A DNA stretch of 64,000 bases from Streptomyces hygroscopicus subsp. hygroscopicus (GTDB lineage Bacteria > Actinomycetota > Actinomycetes > Streptomycetales > Streptomycetaceae), in assembly GCF_030269125.1 (NCBI RefSeq), contig NZ_BSSM01000028.1:1-64000 (forward strand), written 5' to 3'. Positions 52,394 through 60,917 of the stretch are shown here, piece by piece; positions within the stretch are counted from its first letter, which is position 1; every line of letters begins with the position of its first letter. The notes beneath the pieces are model-generated. The model made no database searches. It worked only from the letters and a program-made list of their open reading frames with translations, and was not told the DNA's origin. The position numbers and the translations under genes are program-made.

Positions 52394-53600
52394 ACCGCCT
52401 CCGCGGGAAGACGCCGGCGGGGGCGCCTGGCCGGCCGGACCGGGCCGGGTCGGGTGGCGTGAATCCGCTCGGGCGGGCCGGCTCTGGTCCGGGCGGAGCT
52501 TGGCGAGGCTGGTCCGGGGCGAGTCTGCCTGGTGGGCCGCGTCTGCTTGGGTGGGTCGAGTCTGCTCTCGTGGGCCGGGTCTGCTCGGGTGGCGTTTGGC
52601 CGGGAGGCCGAGGCTGGTCCGGGTCGGGCTCGGCGGGGAGGCCGGGCCCGGTCCGGGGGCGTGCGAGTGCGGTCGGTGGGTCGGGCTGGCCGGGCGGGTG
52701 AGTCTGGTGGGGAGGCCAGGGTTCGCCGAGGTGTGCCGGGTCTGGTTCGGGTCGGCTTGCGGGGGGCTTGGGGTGCGGGGTGTGCGCGTGCGGTCGGTGG
52801 GGCGGGGTCGGCCGGGCGGGTGAGTCTGGTGGGGAGGCGACGGTTCGCCGAGGTGTGCCGGGTCTGGTCCGGGTCGGCTTGACGGGAGGCTCGGGGCGGC
52901 GGGGAGCGCGGGTCCGGGGATGTCCGAGTGCGGTCGGGTGGATGAGCCGGGGAAGTCGGGGTCTGCTGGGCGGGCCGGGTGCGGTGTGGGGCCGAGGCTG
53001 GTCGGGTGGGTGAGCCGGTTCGGCCGGCTGGGGCCGGCTGGGGACCGGGTGGTCGGCTGGGGGTGCCAGGTCGGGGGCCGGGTCTGGCCCGGTTTGACCT
53101 TGGTCGGCAAGCCGCGGTCGGGGTCGAGCGAGTCGTAGGTCGAGTTCGGCGGCGAGGCCGGGCCGGTCGGGGTCGGGCGAGTGCGGTTGGTGGGCCGGGT
53201 GAGTCTGGTGGGGAGGCGACGGTTCGCCGACGCGCGCCGGGTCTGGTCCGGGTCGGCTTGCCGGGAGGCTGGGGGAGCCCGAGTTCGCTGGGGCTGGTCG
53301 AGGAGGCCGGGTCCGGCTCGCGAGGACCAACCCGGTCGAAAGGGGGGCGGGGCAGGCCCGGGCGCTCGGGGGGTCTGGAACCGGTCGGGCGGGAGCCTCG
53401 GTCTGGTCGAGGGGGGTAGGTGGCGAAGGTCCGGGTCCGCCGGGGTGGGGGTAGGTGGCGAAGGTCCGGGTCCGCCGGGGTGGGGGTAGGTGGCGAAGGC
53501 CGAGGTCTGCCGGGGTGGGGGCAGGTGGGGAAGGTCCGGGTCCGCCTGAGGCGGCCGGGGCCGGTCGGGCCGGGTGGGCTGGTCAACGTCCGTCGTGGGC
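52394..53600. repeat. 1.2-kb G-skewed degenerate repeat region
   Basis: Between meaB and the MFS gene (1.3 kb gap) the + strand is made almost only of G, C and T, with G far above C and very few A. Stop codons are rare, so long frames run open in several phases of both strands. That is a composition effect and I do not call genes. Three degenerate copies of a ~90-bp unit (around 52664-52765, 52786-52886, 53177-53265) share GTGAGTCTGGTGGGGAGGC and GGGTCTGGTCCGGGTCGGCTTG-like parts. A 35-bp tandem array follows. G-run density suggests G-quadruplex or R-loop potential. Confidence 0.8.
53417..53556. repeat. 35-bp tandem repeat array
   Basis: Four units begin at 53417, 53452, 53487 and 53522. Units 1 and 2 are identical in TAGGTGGCGAAGGTCCGGGT and what follows; units 3 and 4 have drifted. 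Period 35 is not a multiple of 3, which argues against a protein-coding role. Confidence 0.88.
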
Positions 53601-53720
53601 GGTTAAGTTGGGTCCATGTTCCTCCTCCTGGCATAGAGCACGCCCGCGCGCGACGCCGTGACACTTCCGGCGCCGCGTGCCTCGGTGTGCCCTTTTCCGC
53701 CTCCACCAGAGGAACCTCGC

Positions 53721-54920
53721 ATGTCCACGCATGCTCCCGCGCGGCCCTCGTACGCCGCGGTCCTGCGCCTTCCGCACGCCCGCCGCACCTTCACGGCCGC
53801 CTTGACCGCCCGTCTCTCCTACGGCACCGTGTCGATCGCGGTGATGCTGTCCGTCGCGCGCGCCACCGGCTCCTACGCCGCGTCCGGCGCGCTGATGTCC
53901 CTTTTCGGGGCCACGTCGGTCTTCCTGATGCCGGTGCGCGGCGCGCTGATCGACCGGTACGGGCCCCGCCGGGCCCTCGGCCCCATGGCGCTCGTGTACG
54001 GCGCCCTGCTGACCCTGCTCGCCGTCCTGACCTGGCGTCCCGGCGCACCGGTGGCCCTGCTCGCCGCGGTGGTGGCGCTCGCGGGCGCGTGTACGCCGCC
54101 GCTCGGGCCGACGATGCGCGCGCTGTGGGCCGAACTCGCCCCCGACCGGCACGTGTTGCAGCGCGCCTACAGCCTCGACGGCGTCGCCGAGGAACTGCTC
54201 TTCGTCTCCGGCCCCGTCCTGGTCGGCGTCCTGACCGGGTTCGCCCCGCCGGCCGCCGGGATCGTGCTCAGCGCGGTGCTGATCGTGGGCGGCACGGGCG
54301 TCTTCGTCGCCTCACCGGTGATGCCGGGCCCGAGGCCCGCCGCCCGGGGCAAGCGGCTCGGGACCGTCTCCGGCCTGCTCGCCCCCGCCGCCGTCGCCCT
54401 CGGCGTCGGGCTGACCCTCAGCGGGGTGGACCTGCTGACCATGGCCTACGCCGCCGCGCACGCGTACGACACCGACCTCGTCCCGTGGGTCCTGGGCGCC
54501 CTCTCCGCGGGCAGCGCGCTGGGGGGCCTCGCGAACGGAGCGGTACGGTGGCTGGCGCCGGCCCGCACCAGGCTGCTCCGCTTCGCCGTGGCGCTGGGCG
54601 TGGTGATCGCGGTGGCCGGCCTGGCGCCCAACCTCTGGGTGCTCACCGCCGCGCTGGCCCTCGCCGGGGCGTTCATCGCGCCGACCCTCACGACGGCCCA
54701 CCTGGCGGCGGACGAGTCCGTGTCCGCCGAGTCCCGTACGCAGGCCGGGGCGTGGGTGAACATGGGGGTGAACGCCGGGAGTTCGACCGGCGCCCTCACC
54801 ACGGGCCTGCTGATCGGCCGGCTTCCCCTGGGCGTCTGCTTCCTGGTGGCCGGCAGCACGGCTCTGTTGTCCGCCGTCGCGGCCGGGGCCGGTCGCCTTC
54901 CGCGACCGCGTCGCGGCTGA
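53721..54920 (+). CDS. MFS transporter
   Basis: 399 aa with twelve hydrophobic segments. MFS features: LTARLSYGTVSIAVMLSVARATGSYAASGALMSLFGATSVFLMPVRGALIDRYGPRRAL with the motif-A-like G-x-x-x-D-R-x-G-x-R. The central loop is RPAARGKRLGTVSGLLAP and the second half starts at AVALGVGLTLSG. Related Streptomyces proteins are uncharacterised exporters. ATG 53721 follows AGAGGAACC. It is preceded by the G-skewed repeat region and followed by a 17-bp-stem terminator. Confidence 0.88.
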   Translation: MSTHAPARPSYAAVLRLPHARRTFTAALTARLSYGTVSIAVMLSVARATGSYAASGALMSLFGATSVFLMPVRGALIDRYGPRRALGPMALVYGALLTLLAVLTWRPGAPVALLAAVVALAGACTPPLGPTMRALWAELAPDRHVLQRAYSLDGVAEELLFVSGPVLVGVLTGFAPPAAGIVLSAVLIVGGTGVFVASPVMPGPRPAARGKRLGTVSGLLAPAAVALGVGLTLSGVDLLTMAYAAAHAYDTDLVPWVLGALSAGSALGGLANGAVRWLAPARTRLLRFAVALGVVIAVAGLAPNLWVLTAALALAGAFIAPTLTTAHLAADESVSAESRTQAGAWVNMGVNAGSSTGALTTGLLIGRLPLGVCFLVAGSTALLSAVAAGAGRLPRPRRG

Positions 54921-54922
54921 AC

Positions 54923-54962
54923 GCGCGGTTCCCGCGCCCCGCACCGGGCGCGGGAACCGCGC
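54923..54962 (+). terminator. MFS gene terminator
   Basis: Perfect 17-bp stem GCGCGGTTCCCGCGCCC / GGGCGCGGGAACCGCGC with a 6-nt loop, starting 3 bp after the stop codon. Confidence 0.85.
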
Positions 54963-55222
54963 GACACCCACCCCCGCCGGCCACAGCACCCCAGCCGCTC
55001 CGCCGACCCCGGCAGATCCGGAAGAGGCCGGCCGCGCGCGGGGATGTACAGGAGATCTCCGCATACGCGAAAACCTCTCCGCACTCGTCACAGGAATGCC
55101 ATACGCTGCCTCCAGCAGCCGCGCCCCGCGCATCACCGCAGCCCCGCGGTCCTGTCCGGGCGCTGCGCGGCGCCTCATCTCCCCGGTCGCGCACCGGGTT
55201 TCCTTGTGGGGGTACCAGCACT
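54963..55222 (+). promoter_or_regulatory. Upstream region of the secreted propeller protein
   Basis: About 260 bp with no gene. The section GCATACGCGAAAACCTCTCC (55060-55079) is A-richer than its surroundings and may hold a promoter; a GGGGG ribosome-binding stretch lies at 55207-55211. Nothing else is recognisable. Confidence 0.35.
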
Positions 55223-57193
55223 GTGCGCATGCGCAGCATCTCGACCGCGACGGCTCTCGCGGTCCTCCTCGGCTCGGCGGCGCTGAGCCTCGGTGCCGCC
55301 GGCACCGCCTCGGCCGCTCCGACCGCCCATGTCACCTCGCCCGCCGGCCTCGCCGTGGACGGCGTCGCGAAGCGGGTGTTCGTCGGCGACAACGCGAACG
55401 GCACCGTCACGGCCACCGACTACTCCGGTGCCGTCCTCGGATCGGTCAACGGAGTCACCGGCGTCAGCGACCTCGCGGTCTCGGACGACGGGTCGACCGT
55501 GTACGCGGCCGCGCCCGCGATCCACCAGATCTGGGCCATCGACGCGAACACACTCGCCGTCAAGGCCCACTACACCGTCTCCACCGACACCGGCCCCCGC
55601 CATGTCGCGTTCAGCGGCGGCAAGGTCTGGTTCTCCTACGGCGACCAGTGGGACGGCGACCTCGGTTCCGTCGACCCGTCGGTGGACCCGGCGAGCGGCA
55701 CCGACCCGGTGTCGCTGGGGCAGTTCCCGACCGAGGGCACCTCGGTCGGCATCTGGGGCCAGGCGCTGCTGGACACCGACCCGACCCAGCCGGGCATCCT
55801 CGCCGTTGCCGAGACCGGACTGTCCACGGACTCGATGGCCGTGCTCGACGTCTCCAGCGGCAAGCCCGCCCTGATCGCCTGGCACAACGGCGACTACTCG
55901 CTGAACGACGGCATCGGGGACATCGACCTGGTACCCGGCGGCAAGCAGGTCCTGGTCAACGGCCGGGACCGGGACGCCTACGCGGACGGCGCGTTCAAGG
56001 CCGCCGGCTCCTACCCCGGCGGCCTGTTCGCCGACATCGCCTCCAACGGACTCGTCGCCCAGGCCAACGGCGGCAAGATCCTGACGTACCGGCCCGACGC
56101 CACCGTGCCGCTGCGCACCTACGACGAGGGCACCTCCCGCACGGCCGATCTCGCCTGGGCGCCGGACGACTCCCGGATCTTCGCACTGGTCGGTACGGAC
56201 GCCCAGAACGTCGGCTACACCCTCAAGGTGCTCACCGGCCCGGCGCTGAACAACCCGACCCTGACGGTCAACGCCCCGGCGAGCGCGACCCGCGCCAAGC
56301 AGCTCACCGTCACCGGCAGGCTGACCGCGGCTGTTCCGCTGCCGGCCGGGGTGAAGCTCCAGGTCACCCGGATCGACCTGGACTCCCCGAGCGGCAAGGC
56401 GCTGCCCGCCGTCGCGGTACGGACGGACGGCACCTACTCCTTCTCCGACACCCCGCCCGCCGGCGGCACGGTCACCTACAAGGTGACGTACGCGGGCGAC
56501 GCCGCGCACTCCGCGGTCACCGCGACCGACAAGGTCGACGTCTCCCGCGCCTCGACCTCGCTGAGCCTGAACAACAACGGCAAGGTGTACTCCTACGGCG
56601 CCGACGTGAGGTTCACGGCGCACCTCGGTACGACGTACAGGAACCGCACGGTCGAGCTGTGGGCCAACCCCTACGGCGGCGACCGGCCCGACAAGCTGCT
56701 CAAGTCAGGGAACGTCGACTCCCACGGCAACATCTCCGTGACCGTCGACATGACCCGCGACACCGACGTCACCGCGGTCTTCAAGGGCGACGCCCGCTAC
56801 AAGCCGAAGACGGTCAGGTCCACGGGCTACGCCAAGGTGAAGACCTCGACCGCGGTGACGAGGTACTACAAGAAGGCGAAGATCGGCTCGACGACGTACT
56901 ACTGGTTCCACAAGAACACCGACCCGCTGCTCACCACGACCATGACGTACTACCCGGGCCGCGAGCAGCGCATGGACCTCCAGGTCTACTACGACGGCAA
57001 GTGGTACACCGTCGACGGCAGCCCGGAGTACTTCAAGCTCGGCTCGAACGGCAAGTCGGCCGTGACCCTGGGCGCTCCCGGCACCGCCGGTATCAAGGCC
57101 CGCACGCGCTCGTCGTACATCAACAACTCCTCGGGCGACAACGTCAACACGACGACGTACGGCTCGTGGAAGTACCTGTACTTCTCCAACTGA
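55223..57193 (+). CDS. Secreted beta-propeller / Ig-like repeat protein
   Basis: 656 aa with a signal peptide (MRMRSIS + hydrophobic core + GTASA/AP, ~31 residues). Residues ~32-350 contain YVTN-like propeller strands (GLAVDGVAKRVFVGDNANGTVTATDYSG, DLAVSDDGSTVYAAAPAIHQIWAID, LAWAPDDSRIFAL). Residues ~355-540 are two bacterial Ig-like modules (PTLTVNAPASATRAKQLTVTGRLT; STSLSLNNNGKVYSYGADVRFTAHL). A C-terminal Tyr/Thr/Gly-rich beta domain ends YGSWKYLYFSN. No cell-wall anchor is seen. GTG 55223 is nearest the ribosome binding site; ATG 55229 is possible. Confidence 0.8.
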   Translation: MRMRSISTATALAVLLGSAALSLGAAGTASAAPTAHVTSPAGLAVDGVAKRVFVGDNANGTVTATDYSGAVLGSVNGVTGVSDLAVSDDGSTVYAAAPAIHQIWAIDANTLAVKAHYTVSTDTGPRHVAFSGGKVWFSYGDQWDGDLGSVDPSVDPASGTDPVSLGQFPTEGTSVGIWGQALLDTDPTQPGILAVAETGLSTDSMAVLDVSSGKPALIAWHNGDYSLNDGIGDIDLVPGGKQVLVNGRDRDAYADGAFKAAGSYPGGLFADIASNGLVAQANGGKILTYRPDATVPLRTYDEGTSRTADLAWAPDDSRIFALVGTDAQNVGYTLKVLTGPALNNPTLTVNAPASATRAKQLTVTGRLTAAVPLPAGVKLQVTRIDLDSPSGKALPAVAVRTDGTYSFSDTPPAGGTVTYKVTYAGDAAHSAVTATDKVDVSRASTSLSLNNNGKVYSYGADVRFTAHLGTTYRNRTVELWANPYGGDRPDKLLKSGNVDSHGNISVTVDMTRDTDVTAVFKGDARYKPKTVRSTGYAKVKTSTAVTRYYKKAKIGSTTYYWFHKNTDPLLTTTMTYYPGREQRMDLQVYYDGKWYTVDGSPEYFKLGSNGKSAVTLGAPGTAGIKARTRSSYINNSSGDNVNTTTYGSWKYLYFSN

Positions 57194-57203
57194 CCGCGCT
57201 GCC

Positions 57204-57253
57204 GGCGAACGGCCGCCGTCCGGGGCCTGTGCGCCCGGCGGCGGCCGTTCGCC
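57204..57253 (+). terminator. Terminator between convergent genes
   Basis: GGCGAACGGCCGCCG (57204-57218) pairs perfectly with CGGCGGCCGTTCGCC (57239-57253), a 15-bp stem, between the secreted protein (+) and the MarR gene (-). Confidence 0.8.
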
Positions 57254-57296
57254 GTACATCGGTCCCCTTTACCGCGCCCGGGGCCGGTCCGCCGGT

Positions 57297-57773
57297 CTAG
57301 GGACGCCCCCGCTGTCCCCGCAGATGCTCGGCGATCGGCTTGAGCGCCTTGTCCAGTTCCACCAACGCCTCCGGCGAGAGCAGATCGATGAAGTGCCGCC
57401 GCACCGACGACACATGATGCGGCGCCACCTTCTTCATCGTCTCCATGCCGTGCTCCGTGAGCACCGCATACAGCCCCCGCCGGTCCGACTCACAGTTCTC
57501 GCGGCGCACGAGGTCCGCGTTCTCCATCCGCGTGATCTGGTGCGAGAGCCGGCTCTTGGACTGCAACGTCGCGGAGGCGAGGTCGCTCATCCGCATCCGT
57601 ACGTCCTCCGACTCGGACAGGTTCACGAGGATCTCGTAATCGTTCATCGTCAGGCCGAACGGCTGCAGATCCTTCTCCAGCTGGTACGTCAACAGCCTGT
57701 TGACCTCCAGGTGGGTGCGCCAGGCGCACTGCTCCGCATCGGTCAGCCAGCGCGTGGCCGTCTCGGTCTCCAT
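57297..57773 (-). CDS. MarR family regulator
   Basis: 158 aa winged-helix protein: QLEKDLQPFGLTMNDYEILVNLSES, RMSDLASATLQSKSRLSHQITRMENADLVRRENCESDRRGLYAVLTEHG. The D-x-R-G wing (CESDRRG) and the recognition helix SKSRLSHQITRM are intact. C110-like cysteine in NCESDRR sits in the wing and could be redox-sensitive, which is inference. An imperfect dyad overlapping its own upstream region (57791-57813) may be its operator. Confidence 0.9.
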   Translation of the reverse strand: METETATRWLTDAEQCAWRTHLEVNRLLTYQLEKDLQPFGLTMNDYEILVNLSESEDVRMRMSDLASATLQSKSRLSHQITRMENADLVRRENCESDRRGLYAVLTEHGMETMKKVAPHHVSSVRRHFIDLLSPEALVELDKALKPIAEHLRGQRGRP

Positions 57774-57790
57774 GAATGAAGTCTACCTAA

Positions 57791-57813
57791 GAAGTTGAAT
57801 GACGAACTACTTC
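57791..57813. promoter_or_regulatory. Candidate MarR operator
   Basis: GAAGT (57791-57795) and ACTTC (57809-57813) are inverted outer arms around TGAATGACGAACT, 18 bp upstream of the marR start. AT-rich compared with its surroundings; symmetry is imperfect. Confidence 0.4.
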
Positions 57814-57865
57814 GGGTGGTGTGACTGTGCGCACGCGTTCGATGTCACACTCCGCAGACTACCGC

Positions 57866-58690
57866 TCACAGCCCGAAGCGACGCTGGAGGTCCCCCAGCT
57901 GTCCGGGAAGGCGCGGTGCGCCGGACGGTTGCGGACCGTGTCCGGACCATCCCGGTGCGCCACCACCGGGCGTTCCCGGATCGGACGGGACGACCCCCGT
58001 GTCGACCTCCGCCATCAGTGCCTCCGACGACTGCAACAACACCGTCCCGGCGCCCACGAACTCGAACTGGTGCTCCTCGCCGGATACCCCGCCCAGGCCC
58101 GTCATCGCACGTAGACCGCCCAGTACACCGGTCAGGTACCCGTGGTCGTAGTGATGGCACGGGGAGGGGCAGTCGGCCCAGCCGACGAGTGCCTGGGGGT
58201 CCACCCGAAGGGGAGGTTCCATGAACACCACCGGACCGTTGGACGCGGCCACGAACCTTCCGGTTCCGATGAGGGTCAGGAACCCCGGGACGATCGATTG
58301 TTTGAGCGCAAGAGTTGGCTGAAAAGCGAGCAGATTGCCCGCGCGAATGGTCAGGTTCCCGTCGTCCAGGTCGTACGAGTTGACGTCGAAGGCCCGGTCG
58401 GCGAGCAGCATCTTGCCCGAGCCGCGGGCCACGACCCAGTCGCTCGCGTGCAGTGGCGAATGGAACGAGGTGCGCACGAGATGGTCCAGCCGGCCGTGTC
58501 CGATGCCGTCGAACTCGATCGCCCCGTAGTAGGCGATCATCTTCCCCTTCTGGAGAAACCACTGCCCGTCCTTGAGCTCGACGCAGAAGGTGTAACTGTT
58601 CACGTTGTCGTCGGCGGGCAGGGTCATCGGGTCGTACACCACCGGGCCGCCGGGGCCGGCGGTGCCGTACGTGCCTGCGTGCGCGCTCAC
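57866..58690 (-). CDS. AIM24 family protein, third gene of the trio
   Basis: 274 aa, no signal peptide. The AIM24/TIGR00266-type beta-sandwich pattern: FCVELKDGQWFLQKGKMIAYYGAIEF, HLVRTSFHSPLHASDWVVARGSGKMLLAD, NLTIRAGNLLAFQPTLAL, GTGRFVAASNGPVVFMEPPLRVDPQALVGW, and EHQFEFVGAGTVLLQSSE. A ~45-residue Pro/Gly-rich tail is unique to this copy. Its start overlaps the previous gene's stop by 4 bp. Bacterial AIM24 proteins have no settled function. Confidence 0.85.
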   Translation of the reverse strand: MSAHAGTYGTAGPGGPVVYDPMTLPADDNVNSYTFCVELKDGQWFLQKGKMIAYYGAIEFDGIGHGRLDHLVRTSFHSPLHASDWVVARGSGKMLLADRAFDVNSYDLDDGNLTIRAGNLLAFQPTLALKQSIVPGFLTLIGTGRFVAASNGPVVFMEPPLRVDPQALVGWADCPSPCHHYDHGYLTGVLGGLRAMTGLGGVSGEEHQFEFVGAGTVLLQSSEALMAEVDTGVVPSDPGTPGGGAPGWSGHGPQPSGAPRLPGQLGDLQRRFGL

Positions 58691-59337
58691 AGCTTCTCCT
58701 CCGATGCCTGGACGTACACCGTGCCGCTGCCGGTGAGCTCCAGCTGGAACGCCTCGCCGGAGCCGCGGCCCACCATCTCGCGCCAGCCGAGTGCGGCGGA
58801 GAGTCTGTTGCGGACGTCGCCGTGGTGGGCGACGTAGGCCTGCGGGTCGACATGCACCGGGCGGTCGGGGCCGATCGGCAGCTCGAAGACGCCGCCGTGC
58901 GCCATCACGGCGACCGCGCCATGGCCCTGGAGGGTGGTGGTGAACAGACCCTGGCCGGTGACCTGGCCCCGGACCATGCCCATGACCCCGCCCTGGGAGC
59001 CCATGAACATGGTGCCCTGGCGCAGCGTGCCCTCGAAGGCCAGCAGGCGGTCGGCCTCCACGTAGAGGGTGTCGCCGGTGAGGTGGATGACATGGACGTG
59101 GTGGCCGCCGTGCCCGAAGAACACCGTGCCGCTGCCCTCGACGGTCATCAGCGGGGTCGCCTCGCCGGTCACCCGGCGCCCCAGCATGGACATCACCCCG
59201 CCCTGGCCGCCCTGGACGTTGGGCGTGAACGAGACGTCCCCCCGGTACGCGAGCATCGCCCCGCGCTGGCTGAACAGCCGCTGTCCGGGCAGCACCGTCG
59301 CCTCGACCATCTTGGAGTTGATCTCTCGGAAGGCCAT
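58687..59337 (-). CDS. AIM24 family protein, second gene of the trio
   Basis: 216 aa: EATVLPGQRLFSQRGAMLAYRGDVSF, ATPLMTVEGSGTVFFGHGGHHVHVIHLTGDTLYVEADRLLAFEGTL, GQGLFTTTLQGHGAVAVMAHGG, HVDPQAYVAHHGDVRNRLSAALGWREM, EAFQLELTGSGTVYVQASEEK. It has a histidine cluster (GHGGHHVHVIH) not seen in the sibling copies, which might bind metal. It begins 1 bp after the first AIM24 gene and overlaps the next by 4 bp. Confidence 0.87.
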   Translation of the reverse strand: MAFREINSKMVEATVLPGQRLFSQRGAMLAYRGDVSFTPNVQGGQGGVMSMLGRRVTGEATPLMTVEGSGTVFFGHGGHHVHVIHLTGDTLYVEADRLLAFEGTLRQGTMFMGSQGGVMGMVRGQVTGQGLFTTTLQGHGAVAVMAHGGVFELPIGPDRPVHVDPQAYVAHHGDVRNRLSAALGWREMVGRGSGEAFQLELTGSGTVYVQASEEKL

Positions 59338-59338
59338 C

Positions 59339-59977
59339 TCACACGTCCCCCGCGATCGTGTTCCGCTCGCTCGGCTGCACGTACACCAGGCCGTCCCCCT
59401 CGAAACGGATCTGGAAGGCCTCGCCGCCACCCTCCCCGAGAAAGGTGCGGAACGTCACACCGGACTGGAAGGACTGCCGCAGATGGCCCTGATGGGCGAT
59501 GTACGCGCCCGGATCGACCGTCAGCGGGTACTGCGGGCTGACCCGGAGCACCACCGCGGGACCGTCGGACATGATCGCCGCCTGGCCGTGCCCCTCCACC
59601 GTCGTGGTGAACAGGCCGTTGCCCTGGGAGGCGCCGCGCAGCCCCGTGAACGTCGTGCCCGTACGCAGCGCCGCGTCCGTCACCAGCAGGTTGCTCGACT
59701 CGACGTACAGCTTCTCGCCCTGGAGGCGCACCAGGTTGATCTCGGTCGCCCGGTCGGCGAACCAGCAGGTCCCGTGCCCCTTCACCTCCATCACCGCCAT
59801 CTGCTCACCGGTGAGCCGGCGGGTCACCATCCCGCGCAGCCCCTCGCCGCCCCCGCTCAGCTTCTTGAAGGACATCTGCCCGTCGTACGCGACCATCGAG
59901 CCGTTCTTCGCCTTCACGGCGTCCCCGGTCATCTCGACGGCGAGCACCTTGCTGCCCTGCAATCGGAACATCGCCAC
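59339..59977 (-). CDS. AIM24 family protein, first gene of the trio
   Basis: 212 aa: MAMFRLQGSKVLAVEMTGDAVKAKNGSMVAYDGQMSFKK, MAVMEVKGHGTCWFADRATEINLVRLQGEKLYVESSNLLVTDAALRTG, GNGLFTTTVEGHGQAAIMSDGPAVVLRV, LTVDPGAYIAHQGHLRQSF, EAFQIRFEGDGLVYVQPSER. The same strand order as the other two, indicating tandem duplication. The promoter must lie in the 214-bp divergent region with the DUF3817 gene. Confidence 0.87.
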   Translation of the reverse strand: MAMFRLQGSKVLAVEMTGDAVKAKNGSMVAYDGQMSFKKLSGGGEGLRGMVTRRLTGEQMAVMEVKGHGTCWFADRATEINLVRLQGEKLYVESSNLLVTDAALRTGTTFTGLRGASQGNGLFTTTVEGHGQAAIMSDGPAVVLRVSPQYPLTVDPGAYIAHQGHLRQSFQSGVTFRTFLGEGGGEAFQIRFEGDGLVYVQPSERNTIAGDV

Positions 59978-60191
59978 GCTGGGAACGTAGCGTCAGCACG
60001 GTGGGCCGAACAGCACCCACGGGTGGAGCCGCACCCTGAGCGGACCCCTAGGGGCGCGGTTTGCCACAATGGCGACACGCTTGTGCGTGCGTTCACAAAT
60101 CGGCAGGCCCCGACGGCGCTCCGTAACCGCCTACCGGGGACGGTCGGACCGGCCCGCCGCCACTCCTCGCAACTCCCATCGAAGGTGACCC

Positions 60192-60536
60192 GTGGACATC
60201 AAGACCGCCACCGCCATCCGCCGCCTCCGCCTCGTCTCCGCCCCTGAGGCCGTGTCCTTCATCGTCCTGCTCGTCTGCTCGGTACTGAAGCGGACCACGG
60301 ACTTCAACGCGGTGCCCGTGATGGGCGCGGTCCACGGTGTCCTGTTCGTGCTGTACGTACTCTTCTGGGCCGACGCCTGGAACCGCGCCAAGTGGAGCCT
60401 CGGCACCGCCGCCCTCTACTTCGTCCTCTCGGTCCTGCCCACCGGCGGCTTCTTCGCCGAGCGCAAGCTGCGCCGCGAGGCCGAGGACGCCGTGATCGCG
60501 GCCCGTGCCCGCAAGGAAGGAGTCGTGAACGCGTGA
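60192..60536 (+). CDS. DUF3817 membrane protein
   Basis: 114 aa with three hydrophobic segments: LRLVSAPEAVSFIVLLVCSVLKR, GAVHGVLFVLYVLFWADAWNRAKW and TAALYFVLSVLPTGGFFAERKLRRE. The H-G-x-L-Y/F-V-x-Y and P-x-G-x-F-x-E-x-K-L blocks define DUF3817, a family of unknown function. GTG 60192 follows GAAGGTGA. Its stop overlaps the next start by 4 bp, and a second family member lies at 62969-63307. Confidence 0.85.
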   Translation: MDIKTATAIRRLRLVSAPEAVSFIVLLVCSVLKRTTDFNAVPVMGAVHGVLFVLYVLFWADAWNRAKWSLGTAALYFVLSVLPTGGFFAERKLRREAEDAVIAARARKEGVVNA

Positions 60537-60829
60537 TCGTCGCCTTTTCCGTGACACCCCTCGGCGTCGGCGAGGACGTCGGGGAGTACGTCGCCGACGC
60601 CGTGCGCGTGGTCCGCGAGTCGGGCCTGCCCAACCGCACCGACGCCATGTTCACCTCGATCGAGGGCGAGTGGGGCGAGGTCATGGACGTCGTCCGGCGC
60701 GCCGTCGCCGCCGTGGAGGAACGCGCCCCGCGCGTCTCCCTCGTCCTCAAGGCCGACATCCGGCCCGGTGTCACCGACGGCCTCACCTCCAAGGTCGAGA
60801 CGGTCGAACGCCACCTCGCGGACCAGTAG
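60533..60829 (+). CDS. MTH1187/YkoF family thiamine-binding-type protein
   Basis: 98 aa ferredoxin-like fold: MIVAFSVTPLGVGEDVGEYVADAVRVVRESGLPNRTDAMFTSIEGEWGEVMDVVRRAVAAVEERAPRVSLVLKADIRPG shows the family's SVTPLG, T-x-I-E-G and K-A-D-I-R-P/-G blocks. Members bind thiamine-like or other small ligands as tetramers. The GTG start overlaps the DUF3817 stop (GTGA). Confidence 0.85.
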   Translation: MIVAFSVTPLGVGEDVGEYVADAVRVVRESGLPNRTDAMFTSIEGEWGEVMDVVRRAVAAVEERAPRVSLVLKADIRPGVTDGLTSKVETVERHLADQ

Positions 60830-60830
60830 T

Positions 60831-60892
60831 TTTGAGCGACCGCTCAAAGGGAAGTACCTTCTTCTCGAAGATCCTTTGAGCGGTCGCTCAAA
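60831..60892 (+). promoter_or_regulatory. Twin palindromic operators and promoter of the SRPBCC-TetR module
   Basis: TTTGAGCGACCGCTCAAA (60831-60848) and TTTGAGCGGTCGCTCAAA (60875-60892) are near-perfect palindromes and exact reverse complements of each other, 44 bp centre to centre. TTGAGC (60832-60837), 17 bp, TACCTT (60855-60860) makes a plausible promoter, so the first operator covers -35 and spacer. The TetR encoded downstream is the likely ligand-controlled repressor. Confidence 0.85.
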
Positions 60893-60917
60893 CAGCGGCC
60901 TGACGTGGGGGAACACC

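Noticed and set aside
52348..53706. Long Pro/Arg/Thr-rich minus-strand frames (up to ~570 codons) in the G-skewed region
   Set aside because: Several overlapping frames are open at once on both strands, caused by near absence of A and T-rich stop codons. Period-35 repeats break frame, and there is no ribosome binding site or codon bias.
53420..55222. N-terminal extension of the secreted propeller protein to a 1257-aa product
   Set aside because: The upstream part is antiparallel or out of frame to the MFS gene and repeats. The signal peptide and ribosome binding site place the start at 55223.
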